Positions 6,537-15,646 of a stretch of DNA of 64,000 nt are shown here, piece after piece; position 1 is the stretch's first letter, and every line of letters starts with the position of its first letter. The stretch comes from Gracilimonas sp040882225 (GTDB taxonomy: Bacteria > Bacteroidota > Rhodothermia > Balneolales > Balneolaceae). The DNA is taken from the NCBI GenBank assembly GCA_040882225.1, contig JBBEBR010000006.1, positions 1 to 64,000 on the forward strand, given 5' to 3'. The notes below the pieces were generated by a model. That model had not been told where the DNA came from. It saw only the letters and a list, made by a program, of their open reading frames with translations, and searched no databases. The translations under genes and the position numbers were made by a program.

Positions 6537-7349
6537 ATGCAGCAAAAAATCTTATTCATTCTCGGTTTCATTTTAATATTCAGCGCATGTAAAAATGACG
6601 CACTCATCAAAAGGGGAGATTCGGTTGAAGTAGCTTATAACAAGGCCTTGGCTTTCTACGAAAAGGAAGACTACACGGAAGCCGCTACTGCTTTCGAAAC
6701 GGTTACAAGGATTGCACGAGGAACCGATTATGGCCAAAACGCACAGTATTATTTAGCTGAAAGTTATTTCAACAGCCGCCAATATTTGTTAGCGTCCTCT
6801 GAGTACGATCGCTATATAAGTTATTATCCTCAGGATTTACGAAGGCAGGAAATGGAGTTCAAATCCGCGATGTGTTATTACCATCAAAGTCCGCGCTACA
6901 AACTGGATCAAACTACTACAAGAACAGCCATTGAACGGTTTCAGCTTTTCAATAACCGGTATCCGGATTCTGAGTTTGTTACCGATGCAGCTGATAAAAT
7001 TAACGAGCTCAGAAATAAACTCGCTCAGAAAAACTATGACGCGGCACGATTTTACATTCGAACAGAGCGTTACGGGGCGGGAATCCTTTATCTGGATTCA
7101 ACGATCGATCAATATCCCGAATCGGAATGGGCGGAGCGAGCGTTGGTTTTGCAGGTGAGGACTTATAATGAATTTGCCGACAAAAGTATTGCTACAAGGC
7201 AGGCCGAACGATACAGCAAAGCTATTGATGCCTATGAAAAATTCCTTCAGTTATTCCCTGAAAGTGATTTAAGAAATGAGATCGAAGGTTATCATGATGA
7301 AGCACAGCGAAAACTATCCCGAATCGCTGTTGCAGAAGAAGAAAGCTAA
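6537..7349 (+). CDS. bamD: Outer-membrane assembly lipoprotein BamD
   Basis: This is a 270-residue lipoprotein with a lipobox ending in FSAC (Cys about residue 18) and tandem TPR-like helices. The repeats read YEKEDYTEAATAFETV, YYLAESYFNSRQY and YLDSTIDQYPESEWAERAL. Family members scaffold the BAM complex that inserts beta-barrel proteins into the outer membrane. The stop overlaps the nadD start by one base, so the two genes are probably co-translated. Size and TPR spacing are normal for Bacteroidota BamD/YfiO. Confidence 0.9.
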   Translation: MQQKILFILGFILIFSACKNDALIKRGDSVEVAYNKALAFYEKEDYTEAATAFETVTRIARGTDYGQNAQYYLAESYFNSRQYLLASSEYDRYISYYPQDLRRQEMEFKSAMCYYHQSPRYKLDQTTTRTAIERFQLFNNRYPDSEFVTDAADKINELRNKLAQKNYDAARFYIRTERYGAGILYLDSTIDQYPESEWAERALVLQVRTYNEFADKSIATRQAERYSKAIDAYEKFLQLFPESDLRNEIEGYHDEAQRKLSRIAVAEEES

Positions 7350-7933
7350 TGTCAGCGAGAATCGGTTTATTCGGGGGCACATTCGATCCGGTTCACAAAG
7401 GCCACAAATCTATTGCTGATGCATTTCTGAACTCTGGATTTATCGATGAACTGTGGGTTTTGCTCACTCCATTCCCTCCACATAAGGAAAATGGAAATCA
7501 GGCTTCATACGAAAACCGCCTTCAAATGCTCAAGTCTGCATTCTCTGGCACTCCAAATCTGAGCATCAGTACAGTTGAGAATGAGCTTCCAAAACCTTCC
7601 TTTAGCGTAGTTACCATTCGGCATTTGAAGGAGAAATATCCGGGCCGCACTTTTTATTATTGTATGGGTGAAGACAATCTCGCCCATTTCAATCAGTGGA
7701 AATTTTACAACGAGATATTGATTGAATGTGAATTGTTAGTGGCTAAACGCCCCGGTGCTGATCATTCCCAAGTTGAGCAAAAAATATTAGAACGCACACA
7801 TTTTGCAGAACACACGCCGCTTGAAGTATCTTCATCCCAAATAAAAGAAAAGCTGCAAAAAGGGGAATCCATTCAAGAATGTGTTCCTGAAGGGGTGTTG
7901 GAAATCATACAAAAAGAGCGGCTATACCTTTAG
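7349..7933 (+). CDS. nadD: Nicotinate-nucleotide adenylyltransferase
   Basis: This 194-residue nucleotidyltransferase makes deamido-NAD from nicotinate mononucleotide and ATP. GGTFDPVHKGH (residues 9-19) carries the HxGH-type ATP site. The C-terminal SSSQIKEKL matches the ISSxxIR motif of this fold. The D-x-L-x-x-F-x-x-W segment (DNLAHFNQW) fits NadD rather than CoaD. It overlaps bamD by one base and is followed 16 bases later by an LD-carboxypeptidase. Confidence 0.93.
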   Translation: MSARIGLFGGTFDPVHKGHKSIADAFLNSGFIDELWVLLTPFPPHKENGNQASYENRLQMLKSAFSGTPNLSISTVENELPKPSFSVVTIRHLKEKYPGRTFYYCMGEDNLAHFNQWKFYNEILIECELLVAKRPGADHSQVEQKILERTHFAEHTPLEVSSSQIKEKLQKGESIQECVPEGVLEIIQKERLYL

Positions 7934-7949
7934 ATCAAAAAAATATCAA

Positions 7950-8969
7950 ATGGCATTTTCACGAAGAAACTTTCTAAAAATCTCCAGCCTTTTGCCTCTT
8001 GCGGGTATTCCATTATCGGGATCAAAGGCTAAGGAATCTCTAAGCGCAAAAAATTTACTGAAGCCAAAAGCTTTAAAAAAGGGAGCTACCCTCGGTTTAA
8101 TTGCCCCCGCCAGCCCCATTTATGAAACAAAAGATTTCACCAAAATGCTCACTGACTTAAAAGCGATGGGGTTTAAGTTGAAGCTTGGTAAACACGTTCG
8201 CGATCAACGCGGGTATTTAGCGGGAAATGATGCCGACCGTGCTGCTGACCTCATGAATATGTTCGATGATCCTGAAGTGGATGGGATCATTTGTATTCGT
8301 GGCGGATGGGGATGCAACCGAATTTTACCTTTCATTGATTTTGATGTCATCAAACAAAACCCAAAGGTATTTTTAGGTTTTAGTGATATCACCTCGCTTC
8401 ATATGGCATTCTTGAAGCACTGTGGATTGGTCACTTTCCATGGGCCTGTTGGGAAATCTGAGTGGACGGAATTTACCACCCGCTCTTTTACGAATACTAT
8501 TATGATTGGGGAACAGGAGGAGCATTTCATCCCCGAAAAAGATGATGATGGATATACCATTACCGGCGGTTCCGCACAAGGAAATTTGTTGGGCGGAAAT
8601 TTGTCTGTGTTGGTAGCAATGATTGGATCAAATTACCTGCCCTCGTTCAAAGATTCTGTTCTTTTCTTGGAAGATGTTGGGGAAAGCGTGTATAGAATTG
8701 ATCGAATGCTTACGCAGCTAAAGCTTGCCGGAATTTTGGATGAGATTGCGGGCTTCGTCTTTGGAAAATGTACCGATTGTTCCGCCGGGAGCAACAGCCT
8801 CACCTTAAAACAGGTTTTTGAGGATCACATAAAACCGCTGCAAATTCCCGCTTTTTACGGCGCAATGATCAGCCACGAAGATGATAATATTACCCTTCCT
8901 GTAGGTTTACCGGCTCGAATTGATGCCGTTGCTAAGTCTATCAAAGTGCTGGAATCCGGAGTGATTTAA
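7950..8969 (+). CDS. LD-carboxypeptidase (peptidase S66) with Tat-type signal
   Basis: This 339-residue serine peptidase belongs to the family that trims the terminal D-Ala from murein tetrapeptides. Family motifs are GATLGLIAPASP near the start, the IICIRGGWG segment, the nucleophile context GFSDITSLH, EDVGESVYRIDRML with the catalytic Glu, and the late SHEDDN with the His. The N-terminus reads SRRNFLK followed by a hydrophobic stretch, an exact twin-arginine pattern. The protein is therefore probably exported folded, unlike cytoplasmic LdcA of enterobacteria. The start at 7950 gives this signal; the longer frame overlapping nadD does not. Confidence 0.9.
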   Translation: MAFSRRNFLKISSLLPLAGIPLSGSKAKESLSAKNLLKPKALKKGATLGLIAPASPIYETKDFTKMLTDLKAMGFKLKLGKHVRDQRGYLAGNDADRAADLMNMFDDPEVDGIICIRGGWGCNRILPFIDFDVIKQNPKVFLGFSDITSLHMAFLKHCGLVTFHGPVGKSEWTEFTTRSFTNTIMIGEQEEHFIPEKDDDGYTITGGSAQGNLLGGNLSVLVAMIGSNYLPSFKDSVLFLEDVGESVYRIDRMLTQLKLAGILDEIAGFVFGKCTDCSAGSNSLTLKQVFEDHIKPLQIPAFYGAMISHEDDNITLPVGLPARIDAVAKSIKVLESGVI

Positions 8970-9055
8970 CCGTCAGGGATTTATTTTCTGTTTATCTGCA
9001 ACTATGTGCATTTTTTCCGTAATTGATGCGCGATAACCTTAATTAATTTCCCGGT

Positions 9056-12000
9056 ATGAAAAACTTAGTACAATTGATGAAAAGCATTCCGCTTTTCATA
9101 CTACTCGGACTCTTTTCCCACACAGCTTTTGCCGCTACTAATTTTGCCACTTTTGATTTTCAGGTGCAAGCCGACACTACAAAAGCGGATTCCATTAAAA
9201 AACAAAGTAAAAATCTTCCGCTGGATCCCGGAAGAATTATTGAATTCAATACTACTGAAGGAACATGGATGTCGCTCGATATCAGCCCTGATGGAAAGCA
9301 TATCGTTTTTGATTTGATGGGAGATATTTTCCGGATTCCCGCAAGTGGAGGAAAAGCAGAACAAATTACCGATGGAATGGCTTTTGATACGCATCCCCGA
9401 TACAGCCCCGATGGCAAGTACTTACTTTACACTTCTGATGGCGACGGGGAAGAAAACCTGTATTATCGAAATTTAGAAGATACTTCGGATGTAACTCAGC
9501 TTACTAAAGGAGAAAATACCCACTTCACAAATGCGGAGTGGACACCTGACGGTGAATATATCGTTGCTTCAAAAGGCGGACTAACTCCGAAGCTTTGGCT
9601 GATTCATAAAGATGGCGGAAAAGGCGCAGCATTAGTTGGCGAACCGGGAAACCTTAAAATTACTGACCCAGCTGTTAGCCCCGATGGCCGCTATATTTAT
9701 TTCTCCCAGAGAAATGGCGCGTGGAATTACAACGCACAGCTTCCGCAATATCAGATTGGAATTTATGATCGTGAAGATGGTTCACGCAGGAATATTACCT
9801 CAACCTATGGCTCCGCGTTTACTCCGGTTTTGTCCTCCGATGGAAAATGGCTGGTGTATGGCAGCCGTTATGAAAGTGAAACAGGACTTGTACTCCGTGA
9901 TTTAAATACCGGTGATGAAAGATGGCTGGCTTATCCCGTTCAGCGTGATGAGCAGGAATCTATCGCTACAATGGGAGTTTTACCCGCAATGACATTCACC
10001 CCGGATAACAAACACCTGCTTGCTTCCTATGGAGGAAAAATTCAGAAAATTCCGGTTAATGGCGGAGAAGCTGTTGAAATTCCTTTTGAAGTTGATGCTC
10101 ACCTGGAAATGGGCCCCGAAGTTTTTTTCAAGTATCCGGTGAGTGATGATAAAAAAATGCTTGCAACGCAGATTCGCGATGCCGTGCCTTCGCCTAATGG
10201 AGAGCAACTCGTTTTTACCGTGCTGAACAAATTATACATTCAGGACTTGCCAAATGGCACCCCAAAAAGGCTTACTAATTCTGATGAAGTTGAAGCGCAT
10301 CCGGCATGGTCGCCCGATGGAAAGTGGATTGTATATGCGACACACAGTGCTAATAACGGCGGGAATTTATATAAGCTTGAGCCTAATGCACGTCGTGTTC
10401 GTTCGGTGAAGCTAAGCCAGGAGTCGTCTCTTTATACGTCTCCCGCCTGGTCTAAAAGCAGTGATAGAATTGTCGCCTTGCGGGGTGATAACAGAAGCCT
10501 CGCTCAGGCTTCAGGCCCATTTGCATTTGGTTCTTCCGAAGATCTTGTCTGGATTTCTGCAAATGGTGGGGAAACTAATTTCATAGCCAAAAGCAGCGGC
10601 CGGGATAATCCGCACTTTGTTCACAATAGTGATCGCATTTACCTGAACAGGGGAAATGGAACGTTGTTATCTATTCGCTGGGATGGAACCGATGAAAAAG
10701 AGCATGTGAAAATTTCAGGGATTACTACAGCCGGATTTAGCGAGCTGGGAACTCAAAATTTTCCGACGGAAGAAGAACTTCACCCAGATATGCACGCCAA
10801 AGAGGCAAATCCTGCTTCCAATGCGGATATGATTACCATGGCTCCAAATGGAGATCAGGCGCTCGCGCAGATAAATAATGATATTTACGTGGTTACAGTA
10901 CCCAAAACAGGTGGTGATACTCCTTCAATTTCTGTTTCCAATCCTGACGCCTCTCAATTTCCATCCAAAAAACTAACGACTATCGGCGGACAATTTCCTA
11001 CCTGGTCGGGTGATGCCGGAAAAGTACACTGGTCAATTGGCCGCGGACATTTTATCTATGATTTGGAAGATGCCAAAGTGCATGAAGACAGTGTAAAAGC
11101 AGCTAAAAAGCTCGAAGAAGAGGAAAAGAAGAAAGAAGAAGCTGCAAAAAAAGATGAAGACGAAACGGAAGAAAACTCCGATGAGGAAAATGGAGGTGGA
11201 GAAGAAGATGCTGCTGATAAAGAAGAGTCAGATGATGATGAAAAAGATGACTCCTACAAACCGGTAGAATTGAGCATTGATGTTACCATCACAAAAGATA
11301 TTCCTTCCGGTAAAATTCTTCTCAAGAATGCGCGAATTATCACGATGAATGGGAATGAAATTCTCGAGAAAGGTGATATCCTCGTCGAGAATAACCGCAT
11401 TAAAGAAATCGGGGCCGGACTTTCCGCTCCCGGTGTTGAGCAAATGGACTTAGATGGCAAAACTGTGGTTCCGGGATTCATTGATACTCACGCCCACATG
11501 TGGCCTTCGTGGGGAATTCATAAGCAACGTGTATGGATTTATGCCGCCAATCTTGCTTATGGCGTAACTACCACAAGAGATCCACAAACGGCCACCACCG
11601 ATGTTCTCACCTACGCTGATATGGTTGAAACCGGAATGATGGAAGGGCCACGTGTATATTCTACAGGGCCGGGGCTCGGTTTTTGGGGATATAATATTCA
11701 AAGCCTGAAACATGCCAAAGATGTAATGCAGCAGTACAGTAAATATTATAATACCAAAACCATCAAGATGTACCTTGCGGGTAACCGAAAGCAACGGCAG
11801 TGGATTTTGATGGCGGCTAAAGAACAGAATATCATGCCGACAACAGAGGGTGCTTTGAACTGGAAACTGAATATGACGCAGCTTCTGGATGGTTATCCAG
11901 GGCACGAGCATTCTTTCCCTATTTACCCCATTTACAAGGATGTGGTGCAAACTACAGCGCAATCACAAATGACGGTTACGCCAACGCTGCTGGTTTCCTA

Positions 12001-12562
12001 TGGCGGTCCTTGGGCGGAGAATTACTACTATTCCCGCGAGAATCCTTTCAACGATATGAAGCTTCGGAATTTTACTCCTTATGATGAACTGGCGCAGAAA
12101 TCGCGCCGTCGTCCGGGCTGGTTTCATGATGATGAGCACGTGTTTCAGAAACATGCCGTATTCATGAAAGACCTTGTTGAAGCGGGTGGTTTAGCGGGAG
12201 TAGGAAGTCATGGGCAACTTCAAGGGCTTGGTTATCATTGGGAACTGTGGTCTATGGGTGCAGGCGGAATGAGCAATCACGACGCTTTAAAAGTAGCTAC
12301 TATCCACGGAGCTACGGCTATTGGCCTTGATGGAGATTTAGGATCTTTGGAGGCAGGGAAACTTGCTGATCTGATTATCCTCGATAAGAACCCGCTGGAG
12401 AACCTGCGAAATACGAATTCCATTAATATGGTGATGAAAAACGGCAGGCTATATGATGGAGCCACACTCGATCAGTTGTATCCAGATAAGAAAAAGGCTG
12501 GGGATTTCGAATGGACTCAGCCAAATCCTAAAACACAAACTTTACCCGGTGTGAAGAGATAA
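9056..12562 (+). CDS. PD40 beta-propeller / amidohydrolase fusion protein
   Basis: This is a 1168-residue secreted protein with an N-terminal signal peptide (about residues 1-27). Residues 60-460 hold many TolB-like PD40 repeats (SPDGKYLLYTSDGDGEENLY, SPDGRYIYFSQR, SPDGKWIVYATHS). Residues 678-735 are a Glu/Lys/Asp-rich low-complexity linker. The C-terminal third is an amidohydrolase: GKTVVPGFIDTHAHMW places the metal ligands at H812 and H814, and LADLIILDKNPL closes the composite domain. Such proteins are common in this lineage, with imidazolonepropionase- or prolidase-like hydrolase domains; the substrate is unknown. The gene ends at a bidirectional terminator. Confidence 0.92.
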   Translation: MKNLVQLMKSIPLFILLGLFSHTAFAATNFATFDFQVQADTTKADSIKKQSKNLPLDPGRIIEFNTTEGTWMSLDISPDGKHIVFDLMGDIFRIPASGGKAEQITDGMAFDTHPRYSPDGKYLLYTSDGDGEENLYYRNLEDTSDVTQLTKGENTHFTNAEWTPDGEYIVASKGGLTPKLWLIHKDGGKGAALVGEPGNLKITDPAVSPDGRYIYFSQRNGAWNYNAQLPQYQIGIYDREDGSRRNITSTYGSAFTPVLSSDGKWLVYGSRYESETGLVLRDLNTGDERWLAYPVQRDEQESIATMGVLPAMTFTPDNKHLLASYGGKIQKIPVNGGEAVEIPFEVDAHLEMGPEVFFKYPVSDDKKMLATQIRDAVPSPNGEQLVFTVLNKLYIQDLPNGTPKRLTNSDEVEAHPAWSPDGKWIVYATHSANNGGNLYKLEPNARRVRSVKLSQESSLYTSPAWSKSSDRIVALRGDNRSLAQASGPFAFGSSEDLVWISANGGETNFIAKSSGRDNPHFVHNSDRIYLNRGNGTLLSIRWDGTDEKEHVKISGITTAGFSELGTQNFPTEEELHPDMHAKEANPASNADMITMAPNGDQALAQINNDIYVVTVPKTGGDTPSISVSNPDASQFPSKKLTTIGGQFPTWSGDAGKVHWSIGRGHFIYDLEDAKVHEDSVKAAKKLEEEEKKKEEAAKKDEDETEENSDEENGGGEEDAADKEESDDDEKDDSYKPVELSIDVTITKDIPSGKILLKNARIITMNGNEILEKGDILVENNRIKEIGAGLSAPGVEQMDLDGKTVVPGFIDTHAHMWPSWGIHKQRVWIYAANLAYGVTTTRDPQTATTDVLTYADMVETGMMEGPRVYSTGPGLGFWGYNIQSLKHAKDVMQQYSKYYNTKTIKMYLAGNRKQRQWILMAAKEQNIMPTTEGALNWKLNMTQLLDGYPGHEHSFPIYPIYKDVVQTTAQSQMTVTPTLLVSYGGPWAENYYYSRENPFNDMKLRNFTPYDELAQKSRRRPGWFHDDEHVFQKHAVFMKDLVEAGGLAGVGSHGQLQGLGYHWELWSMGAGGMSNHDALKVATIHGATAIGLDGDLGSLEAGKLADLIILDKNPLENLRNTNSINMVMKNGRLYDGATLDQLYPDKKKAGDFEWTQPNPKTQTLPGVKR

Positions 12563-12583
12563 ACTGGTTGTAAACACGACAAA

Positions 12584-12614
12584 TAAAAAAGGCTCCTTTT
12601 ATGGAGCCTTTTTT
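12584..12614. terminator. Bidirectional terminator between convergent genes
   Basis: AAAAAGGCTCC and GGAGCCTTTTTT form an 11-bp stem with a six-base loop. An A-run on the left and a T-run on the right serve both strands. It separates the plus-strand amidohydrolase from the minus-strand lipoprotein. Confidence 0.9.
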
Positions 12615-12618
12615 ATGT

Positions 12619-13020
12619 TTAAGAACTTTTCTTCGAAACCATAAGTTTGACAACGTATTCCTCTTTCTGAATACCCCCAGTGTCCTTTGGGTAAGGAGTG
12701 ACTGAGATCAGCTCAATTTCATAACCGGAAATGGAAACCTTATTTGGATCTTTATAAGAGTTAAGTCTTATATCATCACTATTTATCTGAATTGCTACTT
12801 CAGCATTACCTGCCCAAGCACACATCACACTTTCCGGGCACCGAGACTCTTCGATCAAGTCACTGAAAAGAACAGTTAATCCTTTTTCTTGAATGAAAAC
12901 TTGTTCCCCGAATTTTAGTTCTATTTCATGATTTTCTAAAGATGTAACAGTAGAGGAATCATTTAGCTGACAGCTTGTGAATAAAACTATTATTCCGGAT
13001 AGATAAAGAATTCTTTTCAT
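12619..13020 (-). CDS. Small lipoprotein of unknown function
   Basis: This 133-residue protein has a lipobox ending in FTSC (Cys 17). The mature part is beta-rich and contains the Cys pair in SRCPESVMCAWAGNA, a motif I associate with small Bacteroidota lipoproteins of unknown function. The two cysteines could form a disulfide in the periplasm. It is a single gene with its own terminator downstream; no partner is evident. Confidence 0.7.
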   Translation of the reverse strand: MKRILYLSGIIVLFTSCQLNDSSTVTSLENHEIELKFGEQVFIQEKGLTVLFSDLIEESRCPESVMCAWAGNAEVAIQINSDDIRLNSYKDPNKVSISGYEIELISVTPYPKDTGGIQKEEYVVKLMVSKKSS

Positions 13021-13134
13021 GATTTTCCTCTATTTAGGATGAGCATCTTTAGATTAATTAACTATTTGCCAAAGTATAAAATTCAAAGGTTATTTAAAAA
13101 ATCTTCTTCACCAACAGCTTTTGAATCCGCCACA

Positions 13135-14211
13135 TCAACTTATCAAATTTCCATTCATATGATCTATTACTTTGCCATCCCTGGTATGGTATTCTCTCAT
13201 TAAATCGGCTGTAAGACAGGAGTGAATGGGATAAATATCCACGGTGTCTCCGATGCTGAGTGAATCAAAAGTTTCCGCATCGCAATTCATCACTCCGTGC
13301 TCCTGAGAAATTCTTTGCAGGTAGTTTTTGGAACTACCGGAAGGGGAGAGAAGTTGTCCAAAATTAATGTGGGAGTTGGTTTCCACGGAATCTTTTGAGA
13401 AGTGAACGGCGCCGCCATGAATAAGAATCTGTTTTCTTTCATCGAATTTCTCAATAACAGGACATCGCATAACTACGGCGATTTCTTCCGGTGTACAGGC
13501 TCCAATCTGAACCTGCATCCAGTCATAAAATACAAAATTGCCGGGGCTGATTTGATCAGCGGGCCCAAAATCCTCCAAAACGCTGCAAGAAGGAGTGTCA
13601 CCAAAACAAACAGGAATGCCCGTGAAATCGGCTTTTAATCTACTTAATAACTCGAGGGATTCTCCGGCAATTTCCTGTACTTCGGCGGCTGACCTCGCTT
13701 TATAGGTATGGCCTGAATGGGAATAAAATCCGGCGACATAACAATGTTCCGAATTCTCGATACCTTTGATCAGGGAAGAAATTTTAGCTGTTTCAGAAAC
13801 GGGAATCCCGCTTCTTCCATAAGCGGGATCAATTTCAATATAAAGGCCAAGTTCTGCATTCAATTTGGAATCAAGCTTTAGAACGGCTTCCTCAGATATT
13901 ACCAGTGTTTTGAGCTTGCAATCTTTGGCTATATCAGAATAATATTCCGCAGCTAACACATTGGCAGGGAAGGCAATGGTGATATCATTCCATCCATCAT
14001 CGGCAAAATATTTTGCCATTTTAAGTGATGAAACCGTAATTCCTTTTACCCCAAATTCTTTAAATATCCGGCCAATTTCCCTCGATTGATGAGTCTTAAA
14101 ATGCGGCCGGAATTCAATGTTATTTTTCTCAGCTTTTGTCCTCATCCTGCTAATATTGGCGCGTACAATATCAAGATCAATAAGTAAAACGGGGAATGGA
14201 GATACCGGCAT
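13135..14211 (-). CDS. D-threonine aldolase / D-serine dehydratase-like PLP enzyme
   Basis: This 358-residue enzyme has the alanine-racemase fold (fold type III). The PLP lysine is K39 in RPHFKTHQ. The C-terminal segment YPIHSCLTADLM carries the His and Cys that bind the divalent metal in eukaryotic-type D-serine dehydratase. It should deaminate or cleave D-hydroxy amino acids such as D-serine or D-threonine; which one is not decided by sequence. It is the second gene of a minus-strand pair, starting 3 bases after the acid phosphatase stop, so co-translation is likely. Confidence 0.85.
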   Translation of the reverse strand: MPVSPFPVLLIDLDIVRANISRMRTKAEKNNIEFRPHFKTHQSREIGRIFKEFGVKGITVSSLKMAKYFADDGWNDITIAFPANVLAAEYYSDIAKDCKLKTLVISEEAVLKLDSKLNAELGLYIEIDPAYGRSGIPVSETAKISSLIKGIENSEHCYVAGFYSHSGHTYKARSAAEVQEIAGESLELLSRLKADFTGIPVCFGDTPSCSVLEDFGPADQISPGNFVFYDWMQVQIGACTPEEIAVVMRCPVIEKFDERKQILIHGGAVHFSKDSVETNSHINFGQLLSPSGSSKNYLQRISQEHGVMNCDAETFDSLSIGDTVDIYPIHSCLTADLMREYHTRDGKVIDHMNGNLIS

Positions 14212-14214
14212 GAT

Positions 14215-15078
14215 TTAATTCTTCTCTTTGGAGTTCAGATGTTCGAGCAAAATTTGTTGCCTTTCTTCATCACTATAATCGTAACTAAAATTATACATTG
14301 CCTGATCCCAGGAGCCATAAACAGGGTTGGGAAGCATGAACCAGCGCTTTCCAAAGTAACCGGCATATTCGGATATAATCGTATCTCGCTCTTGTTCGGA
14401 GATATTTTTAGCGGAAATGAAGTCGTTCAGATCATCCCCAATTATCATCAAAACCCGATAATGCTGTTCCACTAATTTCCTGCGTTCAACTTTTGAGGAA
14501 GTCCATTCAGGCTCTTCGCCGTTGCTCATTATATTATCGAGAGAATCCGAGACAGGAAATCCTTCCGCAACCAAATTCCGGCGGGTAGCTTCTTCCACTT
14601 CAAAATCTCGGTTGGTGATGTAGAAAATCTCAACTCCCTGATTGGCGGTATAAGTTGCAAAATCCGCCGCACCAGGAATTCCAGACGCATTCGCTTCATT
14701 GCACCACTCGTTCCAGGCCTCGTTATTGAAACTGCTTTGATTCTTTATCATTCGCGCCTGAAAAGGCGAATTATCTAAAACCGTTTCATCCACATCAAAA
14801 ATTATAGCGGGAGGCAGAGAGTTGAATTCGGTTTTTTCCTGATCGGGTGAAGCCGTCCAGAATGAATCCTGAAGCGGGAGAGGAAGCGTGTATTTTGCAG
14901 TTCGGTAGGTTTGAATAGCAAGTGCTTTATATTCGGCGGAATTCTGAACCCATGCCGTGGCTTGTGTTGTGGGATGCCGGGTTACATCTTCGCCTGGTTC
15001 TGACTCTACAAGAGGTTCTGTTGATGAACAAGACGCAAGTAAAAAGGCGGATATAAAAATAGAAGTGAATGTCTTCAT
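14215..15078 (-). CDS. Class C acid phosphatase lipoprotein, e(P4) family
   Basis: This 287-residue lipoprotein has a lipidated Cys at residue 17 (LLASC). The HAD-like class C motif IIFDVDETVLDN places the nucleophile pair at D95 and D97, and IGDDLNDF near the C-terminus gives the metal-binding acidic pair. e(P4) of Haemophilus dephosphorylates NMN and nucleoside monophosphates at the outer membrane, and a similar scavenging role is inferred here. The gene leads a two-gene operon with the D-amino-acid lyase and is divergent from the RimB-like gene. Confidence 0.9.
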   Translation of the reverse strand: MKTFTSIFISAFLLASCSSTEPLVESEPGEDVTRHPTTQATAWVQNSAEYKALAIQTYRTAKYTLPLPLQDSFWTASPDQEKTEFNSLPPAIIFDVDETVLDNSPFQARMIKNQSSFNNEAWNEWCNEANASGIPGAADFATYTANQGVEIFYITNRDFEVEEATRRNLVAEGFPVSDSLDNIMSNGEEPEWTSSKVERRKLVEQHYRVLMIIGDDLNDFISAKNISEQERDTIISEYAGYFGKRWFMLPNPVYGSWDQAMYNFSYDYSDEERQQILLEHLNSKEKN

Positions 15079-15187
15079 ATATCTGAATGAATTTATTTTT
15101 TGCTTAAGATATGAAATGAAAAGTAGACCTAAACAAATTTCATCTATTTATGTGATAAGCGAAAAAAACCTGTATTTTTGTCTGGCA

Positions 15188-15631
15188 ATGAAATCCAGAG
15201 AAAAACATATAATCGGCCGAATTGAACAGGTAAATTTACCGGAATGGGAATTTGTAAACCTGGAAGCCAAAATTGATACCGGTGCTTACACCTCAAGCCT
15301 GCATTGCCATCATCTTGAAGTATTTCAAAAGAACGATGAAAACTGGATTCGCTTTTATCTACTTGATCCTGATCACATTTCTTACAACGACAGAGTTTTA
15401 GAGATGCCGATTTCCGATCAAAGGGAAGTAAAAAGTTCAAACGGAGTAAGTGAATTGCGTTATTTTGTGGAGACCAGAATAGAGCTGTTCAACAAAGAGT
15501 ATGCGATAGAACTGTCTCTGGCGGATCGTTCCGCAATGAAATACCCTCTGCTGATTGGGCGAAAATTTTTAAAACAAGGACCCTTTTTAGTTGATATCAC
15601 ACAGAAGAATCTCTCACATAAAAAGGTTTAA
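15188..15631 (+). CDS. RimB-like retropepsin-type protease
   Basis: This 147-residue protein belongs to the family often annotated as ATP-dependent zinc protease (PF05618-like). The single aspartyl-protease-like motif is KIDTGAYTSSLHC (D30-T31-G32). A dimer would form the active site, as in retropepsins. In Pseudomonas, RimB, encoded with RimK, acts on the glutamate tail that RimK adds to ribosomal protein S6. The RimK-like gene follows 15 bases downstream, which supports the same pairing here. The ATG at 15188 is chosen because upstream frame extends into the divergent phosphatase gene. Confidence 0.8.
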   Translation: MKSREKHIIGRIEQVNLPEWEFVNLEAKIDTGAYTSSLHCHHLEVFQKNDENWIRFYLLDPDHISYNDRVLEMPISDQREVKSSNGVSELRYFVETRIELFNKEYAIELSLADRSAMKYPLLIGRKFLKQGPFLVDITQKNLSHKKV

Positions 15632-15646
15632 ACGGAGTCGCTTTAC

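Noticed and set aside
9101..9417. Overlapping antisense and frame-shifted ORFs inside the PD40-amidohydrolase gene
   Set aside because: All are shadows of a long, clearly coding frame with matching domain motifs.
11450..11962. 170-codon reverse ORF inside the amidohydrolase domain
   Set aside because: It is antisense to conserved metal-binding motifs of the real gene and lacks any recognisable pattern.
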